Source: Trichomonas tenax (lineage: Eukaryota; Parabasalia; Trichomonadida; Trichomonadidae). From it: a stretch of DNA of 64,000 nt. The notes beneath the pieces were generated by a model. The model was given only the letters and a program-made list of their open reading frames with translations, did no database searches and was not told where the DNA came from. The number at the start of each line of letters is the position of its first letter. The first letter of the stretch is position 1. This document shows positions 51,392 to 60,881 of this stretch, one piece after another. The DNA lies in contig JALKBU010000071.1 of the NCBI GenBank assembly GCA_023091735.1, positions 30,813-94,812 on the forward strand. The letters run 5' to 3'. The position numbers and the translations under genes are program-made.

Positions 51392-52483
51392 ATGCTTGAT
51401 TCCAGTGTTCTCGGCCCATTGAAGAACTGGGGACTGAACAGAGTCCTCGGATACTGCGTTGGTGCTGATGTCGGCGCATCAGGAATCCGTTTTCGCATAT
51501 CAAATCCAAGCAGTCAACACGAATTTGTCGATATTCCGAAGATAAAAGCAAGCAACGCCAAGGAACTGTACAACGACATCGAGATCGTTCACAACGCCAT
51601 CAAGAAAGTAGTTCCTACCGCTAAGTGCTTCGGTGGCGCATTTGCTATCGGCGGTCTCAGGAAGGGTGACACGATCATCCCAAGCAACTGGAACATCCCT
51701 GACTCCGAGAGAACCATCGAGACACAGAAGTTCCCTGAGGGAATGTACCCAAAGAAAGCTCATTATCTTCTCAACGATCTCGAAGCATGTGCTTACGGCC
51801 TTGTTGCTATGGATGAGGCTTCTGGATCGTCCAAGTACTTCAGAAAGCTCTGGGGACCAAGAGAAAGTGTTGTTGGAAAAGGAAGAACTGCTGTCATGGC
51901 TCTTGGATCTGGCCTTGGTGCTGCTGTTATCCTAAAGGATCCAATCATTGGACAGCCGTATGTTTTGGCTACTGAAATGGGATATCTTCAAACTCCGACA
52001 ATTTATAAAGCGCACGAGAACTTTGACTACGAGCGCAAGATCATCCAATACCTCTCAGATTACTGGTATGATGGTGCAACATGCCCAGGATTCGAAGATT
52101 TGGCATCTGCCAGAGCTATCAGAGCTTTACACAAGTATTGGGTTCCATCTTCTAATGTTGATGCTGCCACTGTCTCAGATATGGCTAAGGCTGGCGATAA
52201 GAAGGCTTATGCTCCAATGCTTCAGCATTATATCTACTACACACGTCTTGCAAGAACATTTGCATTGACAATGAAGTGCGATTCAATTGTTATGGCATTG
52301 TTTAACCAAGTCAACAATGATTACATGATCAGAGATAATACAGACAAGCTTAAGGCCGAATTCTTTGATGGCACAAGACCAGATTGGATCCAGGACACAA
52401 CTGTTTGGTCTCAGAAGATTGATTACAACTTCAACCTTTATGGCGCTACTTACCTTGCTCACATGCAGATGAAGAATGAATAG
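51392..52483 (+). CDS. GLK: glucokinase (bacterial-type, Glk family)
   Basis: The protein has 363 residues. It phosphorylates glucose to glucose 6-phosphate with ATP in the first step of glycolysis. GADVGASGIRF (residues 24-34) is the phosphate-1 loop, LLNDLEACAYG (126-136) holds the catalytic Asp 129 and glucose-binding residues, LGSGLGAAV (171-179) is the phosphate-2 region, and ATEMGY follows. T. vaginalis is known to use this bacterial-type glucokinase instead of a eukaryotic hexokinase. Codon use is richer in C/G-ending codons than in neighbours, as expected for an abundant enzyme. It is complete, with an Inr-like TCACT 4 bases before the ATG. I infer an ancient acquisition from bacteria. 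Confidence 0.92.
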   Translation: MLDSSVLGPLKNWGLNRVLGYCVGADVGASGIRFRISNPSSQHEFVDIPKIKASNAKELYNDIEIVHNAIKKVVPTAKCFGGAFAIGGLRKGDTIIPSNWNIPDSERTIETQKFPEGMYPKKAHYLLNDLEACAYGLVAMDEASGSSKYFRKLWGPRESVVGKGRTAVMALGSGLGAAVILKDPIIGQPYVLATEMGYLQTPTIYKAHENFDYERKIIQYLSDYWYDGATCPGFEDLASARAIRALHKYWVPSSNVDAATVSDMAKAGDKKAYAPMLQHYIYYTRLARTFALTMKCDSIVMALFNQVNNDYMIRDNTDKLKAEFFDGTRPDWIQDTTVWSQKIDYNFNLYGATYLAHMQMKNE

Positions 52484-52779
52484 ATTAAACTTTAGTATCT
52501 TTTTATTACATGAGAACATAATCATTGATGTATCACGAAATTGAATTTTTCAAAATTATCAATTCATCTGAAACGTCTAAATGAGACAAGATGTTCGAAA
52601 ATATAATATAGCTAAAAATCTATAATACATGAACATTATAATAGATATTAAACAAATAATAAAATATCAAAATCAAAAAAAGTGTTTTGTTTCATGAAAG
52701 ACAACAAATAACATTTACAAGTAAAAACAACAGAAAGTGAAGAATGAATAACAAGAATATGAAGAAATATAAGAACAAA

Positions 52780-53511
52780 TTATAATTTTCTCTTTGTTTT
52801 GCGTCTTTTTTTCACGATCGTTTCATCAATATCTTTTCCTTGCTGGTGTGATTGAAATGCTATCATTAGCTCTTTGCAAATCACAGGATCTATGTCAGAA
52901 ATCGCCTTTAATTCCAATCGAGCATTCTTTTCTCCAGGACCTAAATCCGACTTAAGAAGTTCATCACTGATCACAGGTGGATCTCCTAATACTATAGGAA
53001 CATTTATAAATATCGATTTTTGCGATGTGCTGCGAACTAATTTTTCTAAATATGAGATATATGGGACACTATTGCCGAATGCAAGTATATGTAGATCAGC
53101 ACTCTCCTTTTTGCAAGCCTGTGCTAAAATCGGTATATTTTTCTCATTGATATCGTGTGGTCCTCCAACGAAGCATAATATACTCTTTGAACATCGATTT
53201 TCAATGAAATGGAATGATATTAACGCCTGTTTTATGCATGTTTCCAATCTAATTGTGCCTCCACAAGTTATTTGTGAAATGGCGGGCAAAATTTTTGCAG
53301 CGGAAGAGACAAAAGAGAGTCTAATACCGAACTCTTTTGTCCCTGATGTGTATATCGCAACCTTTGAGTTTGAATTTATTGAAAAAATATAATTTGCAAG
53401 CGAATTTACTGCAGATCGCTGTGCTTCTATGCGTGTAGGCGGAAAATCGCCATCAATTGAAAAATATGAGTTGTCTATTATCATAACTATTGCTCGTGGA
53501 TCTGTACTCAT
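52780..53511 (-). CDS. RPN10: 26S proteasome ubiquitin receptor Rpn10 (S5a)
   Basis: The protein has 243 residues. The VWA domain is clear: AIVMIIDNSYFSIDGDFPPT then RIEAQRSAVN near the start, KSILCFVGGPHDINEKNI, KKESADLHILAFGN, matching human S5a text (CVDNSEYMRNGDFLPTRLQ, IIAFVGSPVEDNEKD). The VWA domain docks Rpn10 into the proteasome lid-base interface. At residues ~208-225, DPVICKELMIAFQSHQQ sits where the first UIM (DPELALALRVSMEEQ) lies, but the LALAL core is replaced, so ubiquitin binding may be weak. It ends in a basic run (KKRRKTKRKL) that could be a nuclear signal. There is no second UIM. Confidence 0.88.
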   Translation of the reverse strand: MSTDPRAIVMIIDNSYFSIDGDFPPTRIEAQRSAVNSLANYIFSINSNSKVAIYTSGTKEFGIRLSFVSSAAKILPAISQITCGGTIRLETCIKQALISFHFIENRCSKSILCFVGGPHDINEKNIPILAQACKKESADLHILAFGNSVPYISYLEKLVRSTSQKSIFINVPIVLGDPPVISDELLKSDLGPGEKNARLELKAISDIDPVICKELMIAFQSHQQGKDIDETIVKKRRKTKRKL

Positions 53512-54058
53512 CCACTATAGATTTTAAGATTAGGGGGATACACCAGACAAAAATTTATGGATAAGGTTAATATAATTCTAACTTTATCATAAGAGCTGAC
53601 GTTGACAACTTCGTTTATAAGACAAAACTTAGCCATTCTTTTTGTTTTCTGAATGATTCCTTTATTAATTATCAAGAAAATCAAATAACTTCATATATCT
53701 GCCTCATTATGCTATCAAAACATCTGAATAGCTGAATATACACTATGTTGATGTTTTTCTTTTATAGTGTATTAAAGTAGAAGAAAATATCCTCTTTGAA
53801 TGAGACGAAAAAGTTAAAATTAATTTTTGACTAATAAATTTCATATGACAAAAAATCAAGTTTACGTGGCAAAAGTTTAAATTCTCTACGATAAATACGA
53901 ACAAGTCCAAAAGTAAAAAGAAACAACCGTGTTTAAACGTTCTCCAAAGTGAAGAAATAGAGAACAAAGTGGAGCAGAGAGAATTCTGGAAGTCATTAGT
54001 CAAAACTAACGAAATTAGCGAAAAAAATAAAGTTATTTTTGTTTTAATCAGGAATAAG

Positions 54059-54331
54059 ATGAAAGATACAACCAAGTGGATATCGGAATGGTTTTATCCT
54101 GATACAAAAACGGATTCTATTTATGAATTTGTCCAATCAATTTTAATGATAAAACAAGAAATCAAACTCGTTTATGTTCACAGAGACAAAGTTGGAGAGC
54201 ATAGAATAGATCTTGAAAGGGGTAAAATACTTAAAGATTATTTCCATCAACCCATAAAAATCGATCGAAACTTCATGAAAATCTACAACGATATGCCATA
54301 TTATTCCTCAAGTCTCAAACAGCAACAATAA
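54059..54331 (+). CDS. small unknown protein; frame open further upstream without an ATG
   Basis: The protein has 90 residues from the first in-frame ATG (MKDTTKWISEWFYPDTKTDS). The same frame is open upstream from about 53868, with protein-like text (LVKTNEISEKNKVIFVLIRN), but no ATG occurs there. An ATG in another frame lies at about 53854 in a motif-like sequence. Either the gene starts at 54059, or it has lost its start, or it has a frameshift. The C-terminal half (LVYVHRDKVGEHRIDLERG) looks alpha/beta, perhaps a ubiquitin-like fold, but I do not assign it. Confidence 0.4.
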   Translation: MKDTTKWISEWFYPDTKTDSIYEFVQSILMIKQEIKLVYVHRDKVGEHRIDLERGKILKDYFHQPIKIDRNFMKIYNDMPYYSSSLKQQQ

Positions 54332-54658
54332 TTTTACACAATTTTGCAAAAAATATTGATCACAATACAAATCGACATTCTGTATCCTTCCATCAGTGAA
54401 TATAACGACTCTCAAACTCAGAAAATTCCAAATAATTAAAATGTTCAAATCATAATTTTGATGTTATTATCGACTTTAACGCAAAATCGCATGAAGGTTT
54501 GATAGCCTCGTTTGGAAAATGGTATTTAATTATATGGCCATCTCCAAACTAAAATTTAATAAAAATATTAGATTATTTTCATATGTGTATTTAGTTATAT
54601 ATAAAATTAACACCTTATTTGTTATGTGATAAGAACTGTATAAAAGAGCAAACGCAAA
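54332..54658. other. intergenic region between convergent genes
   Basis: 327 AT-rich bases with no visible feature. Confidence 0.4.
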
Positions 54659-55306
54659 TTATTTGACAAGACGGTATGTAACGTATCTGCCGCAAGTATC
54701 AGAGCGGCGTGTAATTTCAATGACCATTCCTGGACTCGCTCCATAATAACGAACCACAGGATCAACACTGAGAATTTGAGGCAATTTTGTCTCATCAATC
54801 TTATATCTCTGGAAAAGATCAATCTTTTCCTGGTTTGAGAGAACTCTATGCTTTGGAACGTATGAATGCTCTGTGAGGTTATATTGGAGCTCTTCGTAGC
54901 AGAAAGATTCGAACTTTCTTCCTTTTGCAGCCAAAGCTTTCTTCAACTTGTTATAAACTGTGCCCAAAGCACCATCCTTGTGAATGAGAATTAAGTGCAT
55001 GCAGTCTTTGTTTGATTCTTGTATATATTTGTAGTAGTTGGTGCCAAATTCTTTCTGTGGGATTTTATTTTCGTAGCTGAAAAGAATAACGACGGCTTCA
55101 TTTGTTTCATTATTTTTGAAATAATGAGGAAGTTTGATTCGATCGTACAAAGACTCGAAATCTGAAAGTTCAAAATCGCTAATCATCGCGATAAGGTCAT
55201 CATCCTCTGTTGCCGAATAATTACGATCGTCCATCATCTGTTTGATTACCTTGCAGGCCTTGTATGAGCGTTTTATCCAAATTGATTCAGTATCTTCCTC
55301 AGCCAT
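54659..55306 (-). CDS. RPB5: RNA polymerase subunit Rpb5 (shared by Pol I, II and III)
   Basis: The protein has 215 residues from the ATG at 55306, the usual Rpb5 size; the five codons before it begin with TTG. The N-terminal jaw domain has KRSYKACKVIKQMMDDRNY and AVVILFSYENKIPQKEF. The C-terminal domain is diagnostic: LTEHSYVPKHRVLSNQEKID, LPQILSVDPVVRYYGASPG, and ITRRSDTCGRYVTYRLVK at the end. Rpb5 forms part of the lower jaw that contacts downstream DNA. Just before the ATG, TTTTGACATTATCGATAATG combines the recurrent TGACAT element with an Inr-like ACATTA. Confidence 0.95.
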   Translation of the reverse strand: MAEEDTESIWIKRSYKACKVIKQMMDDRNYSATEDDDLIAMISDFELSDFESLYDRIKLPHYFKNNETNEAVVILFSYENKIPQKEFGTNYYKYIQESNKDCMHLILIHKDGALGTVYNKLKKALAAKGRKFESFCYEELQYNLTEHSYVPKHRVLSNQEKIDLFQRYKIDETKLPQILSVDPVVRYYGASPGMVIEITRRSDTCGRYVTYRLVK

Positions 55307-55731
55307 TATCGATAATGTCAAAACCTCCCGAGCAATTAATTTTTTTAGTTTAGACGAATTTTGGCGTAATTAGCATCTTCATGGATTTTTGTTGCTATTT
55401 TCTACATAAATGCTCGCTTTAAACGCTTATTATTCAATAAAATTTATAAAATGTGAAAATCTGAAATGCTAATCACTTGCAAATAGATAGCTATGAAACT
55501 GAACATCCTAACTTTATGTGTTCTTTAATGATAAAACAAAATATTTTCATTGAATCTAATATCTGAATATTTTAGATATTTATTAGTTTAGTTTTACAGT
55601 TCATTAGCATAATTTCACTTTTTCAAATATAGATTTTTAATATTCCAGTTTATTATAAATAATATTTAAATTTATTTTGTTCATTGAATAAATAATCAAA
55701 ATGGCAGATGTTAATAAATAGATATTTTACT
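55307..55731. other. promoter region of Rpb5 and 3' flank of the TFIIH p62 gene
   Basis: The 425 bp hold TTTTGACATTA directly upstream of the Rpb5 ATG. The rest is AT-rich without features. Confidence 0.4.
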
Positions 55732-57381
55732 CTAAAATGTAAATGTGTATGTTCTATATCCAGTAATTGTTTCTTCTTGTTGACAATCTTTGGCCATAGT
55801 TCCTTTGATTATTGGATTGAGGATTTCGAGCATACTATCCATTAATCCGTTTAATAGCTTTGTATCTTGTGATGATTTAACAAAATTCTCTATATTTTGC
55901 TTTATAGCGCTGATCTTTTGTCTGATTGTATCAAGATGTTTGCTTGGCTCTCTCATTGATCTATCCATTTCACGCCAATACGTGAAAGCGAGGACTTCGA
56001 GTTCTGTGAAGTATTTCGCCATTGCCACAAGATTATTAACCTGATATGCCTGCAATGAGGAAACATCATAGTCATTATACAGATTATCATCGATAGTCAT
56101 TTCAATAAGCGATGATTTGAATTGAGATGTATCGAATTGCGTCTTCTCGAAAGTCAATGGACTGCTGGAAAGTTCCATATTAAATGCATTAATGGATGAT
56201 TTCCATGTATCCTTATCTGGTGCTTCATATTTGTGCTCATATAATTTCTCTGTGTTAATAGAGAATGGCTGATATGAAACAGTATCTGTTGGAATTAAAT
56301 CTTTCGAAAGCGTATCAAGTCTTTCGATAGGAACAAATTTGTACTTCGATTCATTGCCTTTGTGCTCACTAATATCTGGTGTAGCACCAAGTTCCATCAT
56401 AACAAGTTCACTGTGAACCATAACATCATTGAGAGTGATTGTTTCTGATGGCTTAAGCAAATCCTTGTTGAAAATTCCACCATATGGTGTAGAATCACCA
56501 AGCATGTCGATTTTTGATATTGGCTCAATCTGATTGAAGCGACTTTCGATGTCACGTGGTTCAAAGTGCTCAATATCGATATCTTTGAGGTTGTTGACCT
56601 TTGTGATATCGTTGTAATTGTGAATATGTTCAATAAATTCAACACTGAAGAATTTGTCTCTTTCGTCTTGTGTCTTCAGTGCTTTGTATTTCTGGTGGAA
56701 CTGTGGATGCCTGCGGAAGATTTGTCTGATTGTCTGTTCATCGAGAGAATATTTGCTGACATTTGCACCAGAAGTTGTATCTGCGCGCTGAGAAAGTTGC
56801 CATTGATCTTTGCTTGAATATCCGATTGTTTTCGATCTGTGTTTTGTGAAATATTTGATGACTTCGAGCTCGAAATTGACGAAACTATCTGTGAAAAGAA
56901 CTTTTGACAATTCGCTGTCTTCAAGGAGCATCTGGTGGAGAATCTTATTCTTTTCAATCAAATCACTTGTTAATCTCAGTTCTAATGGCTGAGATTCAAC
57001 TTCTTCCTGTGAAGGCTCTGGAAGTGGAGGAGCTTTCTTCAATTCCTGGTACATACTCACGAATTTGTCTATGTTTGTGTTACAGGATTTGCCTGTGAAC
57101 GTAATTGTAATGTTTTGTTTTGCGACATTGTCGACAATTCGAGCCATTGCATTACTTGAGTCCGTAGTTGGGTTGTCTTTGCTTTTTTTCTGCTGGAGCT
57201 TCGTATCTTGGAGCCTCGTTGGATCGAAATTCACAATAAAAACGTTATTATTATCATCATAAATGAGAAGTCTGCCATTTGTTATATACAAATGTCCTGA
57301 ATCCTTCTTTGATGCAATTTCAACCGCAATTTTACCAAAATCTTCTAAAATTTTCTCTGTATGCTTGAGTTGAGATTCCAT
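55732..57381 (-). CDS. TFB1: TFIIH core subunit p62 (Tfb1)
   Basis: The protein has 549 residues from the ATG at 57381; the open frame continues 44 codons upstream through the motif-rich promoter, which I reject. An N-terminal PH-like domain spans about residues 1-115 (SGHLYITNGRLLIYDDNNNV, then IVNFDPTRLQD). A BSD-like helical region follows (LHQMLLEDSELSKVLFTDSF, then YFTKHRSKTIG). Next is the signature SKYSLDEQTIRQIFRRHPQF, HQKY and DKFFSVEFIEHI, matching YNLTSDIIESIFRTYPAVK and WTRFFQSHYFH of human p62. The C-terminus is helical. It serves TFIIH in transcription initiation and nucleotide excision repair. It is divergent from ATG5 with only 162 bp between the start codons. Confidence 0.82.
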   Translation of the reverse strand: MESQLKHTEKILEDFGKIAVEIASKKDSGHLYITNGRLLIYDDNNNVFIVNFDPTRLQDTKLQQKKSKDNPTTDSSNAMARIVDNVAKQNITITFTGKSCNTNIDKFVSMYQELKKAPPLPEPSQEEVESQPLELRLTSDLIEKNKILHQMLLEDSELSKVLFTDSFVNFELEVIKYFTKHRSKTIGYSSKDQWQLSQRADTTSGANVSKYSLDEQTIRQIFRRHPQFHQKYKALKTQDERDKFFSVEFIEHIHNYNDITKVNNLKDIDIEHFEPRDIESRFNQIEPISKIDMLGDSTPYGGIFNKDLLKPSETITLNDVMVHSELVMMELGATPDISEHKGNESKYKFVPIERLDTLSKDLIPTDTVSYQPFSINTEKLYEHKYEAPDKDTWKSSINAFNMELSSSPLTFEKTQFDTSQFKSSLIEMTIDDNLYNDYDVSSLQAYQVNNLVAMAKYFTELEVLAFTYWREMDRSMREPSKHLDTIRQKISAIKQNIENFVKSSQDTKLLNGLMDSMLEILNPIIKGTMAKDCQQEETITGYRTYTFTF

Positions 57382-57386
57382 TTTGA

Positions 57387-57499
57387 TTTTGACATGTAAA
57401 AGAACATCTGATAAGTAAAGCATGTATTTTGATTGTAAAATTGTTTTTGACATGTAATGATAATGTAAAGCTGTGAATAAAGGTGTTTTGATATGTAAA
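57387..57499. promoter_or_regulatory. compact bidirectional promoter of TFB1 and ATG5 with three TGACATGTAAA-type motifs
   Basis: TTTTGACATGTAAA (57387-57400), TTTTTGACATGTAA (57444-57457) and TTTTGATATGTAAA (57486-57499) lie between the two divergent start codons, all in the same orientation. The first is 6 bases upstream of the TFB1 ATG. Confidence 0.55.
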
Positions 57500-57543
57500 T
57501 AATTATTTGTCATATTTTATGTAGGAAAACTGTCAGAAATATA

Positions 57544-58260
57544 ATGAGTGAAATTGCTGAAATAAATCAAAAAGTTTTTCTTGGAACTGTTCCTGTAAAA
57601 GTGAATTTTGACAAACTCGATATTCCCCTTTACATGAACATCCCTCGGTGTCTTTCATTCGCTATTTTCTTCCACGAAAAATTTGCAATCCAAATCGGTG
57701 GGAAATGCGACGATTTTTACATGATGGCTGGCAATAGAATGATCCAGCCCAACTTACCTGCTGGTGTAATTTACGATTCTTTTTATCCTGCAAATTCTAA
57801 ATTCTCGATCTTAGAAATTTTTTTAAAAACATCCGGATTCCCTTCTGATGGAGTTTTGCGTTGCTCATCTCAATTTATCGCGGACAATTTCTTTATTCAT
57901 GCATTCAAAGAGACTTTATTCCTTCAAACTGGAAATACAGTACTCTTCCAACAGTATCCCAACCTGCCTCCGAACATATTAGAAACAATCAAATCGCAGA
58001 ACTTCGAAAAATTCTCAGAGCAACAAAAATTAGTCGAAAATAATGCGAAAACATGGAACAAATGGCCTATCAAAGCTCTTAATTCCCAGGGACAACTAAC
58101 TAACTATTTTGCAATTCCAAAAGATGGGCAGACGTTGAAAGATATCTTAAATGTCGATCATGTTACGATTCACGGCATTGATGTTGATGGAAATACTCCT
58201 GTTAATACTCTAATTCCATTACTATTATATCCAGATGGATTTTTGTACGTCTCTTTTTAA
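57544..58260 (+). CDS. ATG5: autophagy protein ATG5
   Basis: The protein has 238 residues. The N-terminal ubiquitin-like part has VFLGTVPVKVNF and MNIPRCLSFAIFFHEKF. The helical middle has LPAGVIYDSFYPANSKFSIL then FLKTSGFPSDGVL, and FFIHAFKETLFLQTG, aligning with FINSLKEAxxLxxG. The Lys there (residue 122) is the acceptor for ATG12 (Lys130 in human). The C-terminal ubiquitin-like part ends VTIHGIDVDGNTPVNTLIPL and YPDGFLYVSF, matching VVIHGI then SYPDNFLHI. ATG5 joins ATG12 and ATG16 to form the E3-like complex that lipidates ATG8 on the phagophore. It is shorter than animal and yeast forms (275-294) but complete. It shares a 162-bp promoter with TFB1. The stop overlaps TAAA. Confidence 0.87.
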   Translation: MSEIAEINQKVFLGTVPVKVNFDKLDIPLYMNIPRCLSFAIFFHEKFAIQIGGKCDDFYMMAGNRMIQPNLPAGVIYDSFYPANSKFSILEIFLKTSGFPSDGVLRCSSQFIADNFFIHAFKETLFLQTGNTVLFQQYPNLPPNILETIKSQNFEKFSEQQKLVENNAKTWNKWPIKALNSQGQLTNYFAIPKDGQTLKDILNVDHVTIHGIDVDGNTPVNTLIPLLLYPDGFLYVSF

Positions 58261-59965
58261 ACTATGCTTTTCCTTTAATATTTACAATTCATACAGTCTA
58301 GAGATATAATATTACGATCTACACATTCAACACTGGCTGATCAAGTTGAAATATTTTAATATTATCATGAAATATCCCTTTTCTTGAGAAGAAAATTAAG
58401 GATTTAATTTCATTTCTGTTTTTAGGCTATATCATTGTTGTGATATATTGTTTCAAAATTTTTTAAATCATTGGTATTTTTTTGTGTTGTATTTTTTAGT
58501 GTTTTGCTGTAAATCAGATTTGAAAAATTACAAAAGTCGAAAATAAATCATCAAATCATCACTAAAATATACATAGAGTCTATGTATACGCTAAAAATTG
58601 AACATCGGTTTTAATGATTTCAATGAAGCTCAATAATCACAATATCCATATTTGCACAGTTCTCATATAAAAATTCTTATATAGTTGACAAGTGTATACT
58701 GATTTCGTTAACATAAACATAAATTTAGCCTTGTAAATAGAGAAATTAAAATCTTGATCTTATAATTCGGCCATCAGTTTCATGTCATAATAAGCAGCCA
58801 GCAAGTGATTAATGCAGAGATAATTGAGCATCAAATAGGTAAATTTGTAATCGATAACAATCTGTACATTTTACTTAAATGTACAATCGTCGCATTTTTT
58901 CACTGGAACAAAGATAATTACGTTTTCGCTCACCAACAAAGACAGGGTATACAATCTTTTGCTATAGTATTCTTGCTAACATGAACATTGCTAAAGATAT
59001 GATAATTAATCCAAGAAGCTTCTTCTTTAGCATACAATGATCAAATTTATTTAAAGATTTCAAAATGCTCACTAAGCGTAGTTGTTGTTCTCAGAGATGA
59101 AGAGAAAATCATCTAATGCTTAAAAAGAGTCTTTTAGGGTGTTACGAAATTTCATAATTTCGCCATATATGGGAAAAGTCTTTATATTCAAATATATGCA
59201 TATGTAGCCAGAGTGCAAGCGTTTGTTGGCTTTGCATAGATTTTCTCACGCAAGTTTTCGTGATAGGAATTCGTTTCCATTACCTGTAAGAAATTTCTAT
59301 GAACTCTACATTTCAGTCCAACAACAAGCTAAATGGAAATCATATTTGTCACATACCACTGACTTTACCGCTCACTCCGATTTATTCAAAATTAATTTCG
59401 AATAAAAAGTCCTTTTCCTGCTTTTTTTCAATGAATGCCTCACTGAATAGGATATAACCGTTCAACAACTTTTTTCACTTTCTTTGTAATTTTCGAATTT
59501 TTAAATCAACAAAAAATTCCAGAAATTATATTATTTTTTGTAACAATATATTCACAAAATAAAGTATATTATTTCCTATTTATTATTTTCTGATTATTCT
59601 TTGTTTTTCGGCATAAAATTATGAAAGTAAAAAATTTCATCTCAATTTTTCTCAGAATCTCATGTAGAGATTTGCTAGATATTTCGTATATATAATGTAT
59701 ATACTATTACTAATCAAATGGTCTTATTTTAATTCAAAAATAAAATTTACTGTACGTTAAGCAGAGCGTCAGTCCATTTTTTACATGCCAAAAAATTTAA
59801 AAATCGTTTTACATTGAATTTTGAGAACTTAAGATTCCTCGAAATTTTTTAATGGAAAAAATAAAAAATTAATTTTTGGAGTGTTCAGCTGTGAAAAAGA
59901 CTTTTTAATCTAAATACCATATAACGGTGGATGTTATTCTTCATATATCTGAAGAAAAAAGATAA
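58261..59965. other. 1.7-kb AT-rich interval
   Basis: No convincing gene is seen here. A 64-codon frame without an ATG (59208-59405; PVRNFYELYISVQQQAKW) has some protein-like text and may be a coding remnant. A TTTACATG fragment lies near 59782. Confidence 0.4.
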
Positions 59966-60103
59966 ATGGAAGCAAGAAATGGCTTCAATGATGGGAATAT
60001 CAAAGCCCTTCTGGGAAGAAAGGACGGACCATCTCCCTATGGAGTAGGTCCACGGTGTTGGCACGTAGACGACAAGAGATTTTCCCGATTTAGAGGCATT
60101 TAA
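59966..60103 (+). CDS. possible 45-residue protein, or a coding remnant
   Basis: From the ATG at 59966 this frame runs 45 codons with unusual composition for the region: GLLGRKDGPSPYGVGP-like, Trp/His/Asp/Arg-rich text ending RFSRFRGI. The DNA is clearly GC-richer than its surroundings. The minus strand is also open here (87 codons), which weakens the case. It may be a short gene, an exon-like remnant of a larger gene, or part of a mobile element. No family assigned. Confidence 0.3.
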   Translation: MEARNGFNDGNIKALLGRKDGPSPYGVGPRCWHVDDKRFSRFRGI

Positions 60104-60425
60104 CATCATTTGGTTCCATGAGAAGCATTTAAAATGTAAACTATTCAAAAAGCTAATTTACATTTTCAACCCCCGCAAAAAATTAATTTTTTATTGACCT
60201 TTTCCATTAAAAAAACATTCGATGAATTTTATTCTCAAAATTCAAGGCCAAACGATTAAAAAATTTTGATCACCAAAACAGATTTTTCGTAGTAATGGAA
60301 TACCTCATATTGTGTAACATAATAGGACAAAATTCGAATTTTTTTGATGGAAATTTCAACTATTAGCAAATACAGGAAATACAATAAAATAAACTAGACA
60401 CTTTATTTTTTTTTTAAATTATTTG
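60104..60425. other. AT-rich gap upstream of the Rad6-like gene
   Basis: 322 bases with long A and T runs and no recognised feature. The end of this gap should hold the promoter of the E2 gene. Confidence 0.4.
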
Positions 60426-60881
60426 ATGACGACAGATGCACGTAGGCGCCTTCTCCATGACTTCAGAAAACTCAAGAACGACCCACAGAGCCTTCCAGCC
60501 TCACCAGAGGCCGACAACATAATGTTCTGGAACGCCGTTATCCTCGGTCCAGCTGATACAATCTGGGAAGATGGAGTTTTCAAGCTCACACTTGAATTCA
60601 ACGAAAAATATCCACATGAACCACCAGTTGTTAAATTTATTACACCTGTTTTTCACCCGAATGTTTATCGCACATCAGGATTAATTTGCTTGGACATCCT
60701 CCAGAACAACTGGAGCCCAGCTTATGATATCTCCGCTATATTGACATCAATTCAGTCCCTTTTGACTGACCCGAATCCAAACTCCCCAGCTAATGCTGAA
60801 GCTGCTCAGTTGTACAGAGAAAACAGACCAGAATATAACCATCGTGTTAAGCAATGTGTAGAAGATTCATGGACACAGTAA
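60426..60881 (+). CDS. UBC2: ubiquitin-conjugating enzyme E2, Rad6/Ubc2 type
   Basis: The protein has 151 residues from the ATG at 60426; the TTG before it is not the start. The order is [57 protein letters not shown], then [20 protein letters not shown] and [19 protein letters not shown]. The catalytic Cys is residue 88, exactly as in human UBE2A/B, and the HPN motif is present. Rad6 enzymes mono-ubiquitinate histone H2B and PCNA and serve N-end-rule degradation. There is no acidic tail, as in animal and plant forms. The stop overlaps TAAA. Confidence 0.95.
   Translation: MTTDARRRLLHDFRKLKNDPQSLPASPEADNIMFWNAVILGPADTIWEDGVFKLTLEFNEKYPHEPPVVKFITPVFHPNVYRTSGLICLDILQNNWSPAYDISAILTSIQSLLTDPNPNSPANAEAAQLYRENRPEYNHRVKQCVEDSWTQ

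Noticed and set aside
57382..57513. 44-codon N-terminal extension of the TFIIH p62 frame
   Set aside because: It reads through the motif-rich promoter shared with ATG5, and the PH domain begins right after the downstream ATG.
59208..59405. 64-codon plus-strand frame with protein-like text
   Set aside because: No ATG and no context; kept only as a possible remnant in the interval note.
59885..60148. 87-codon minus-strand frame opposite the short GC-rich ORF
   Set aside because: The plus-strand frame has the more protein-like composition; neither is certain.
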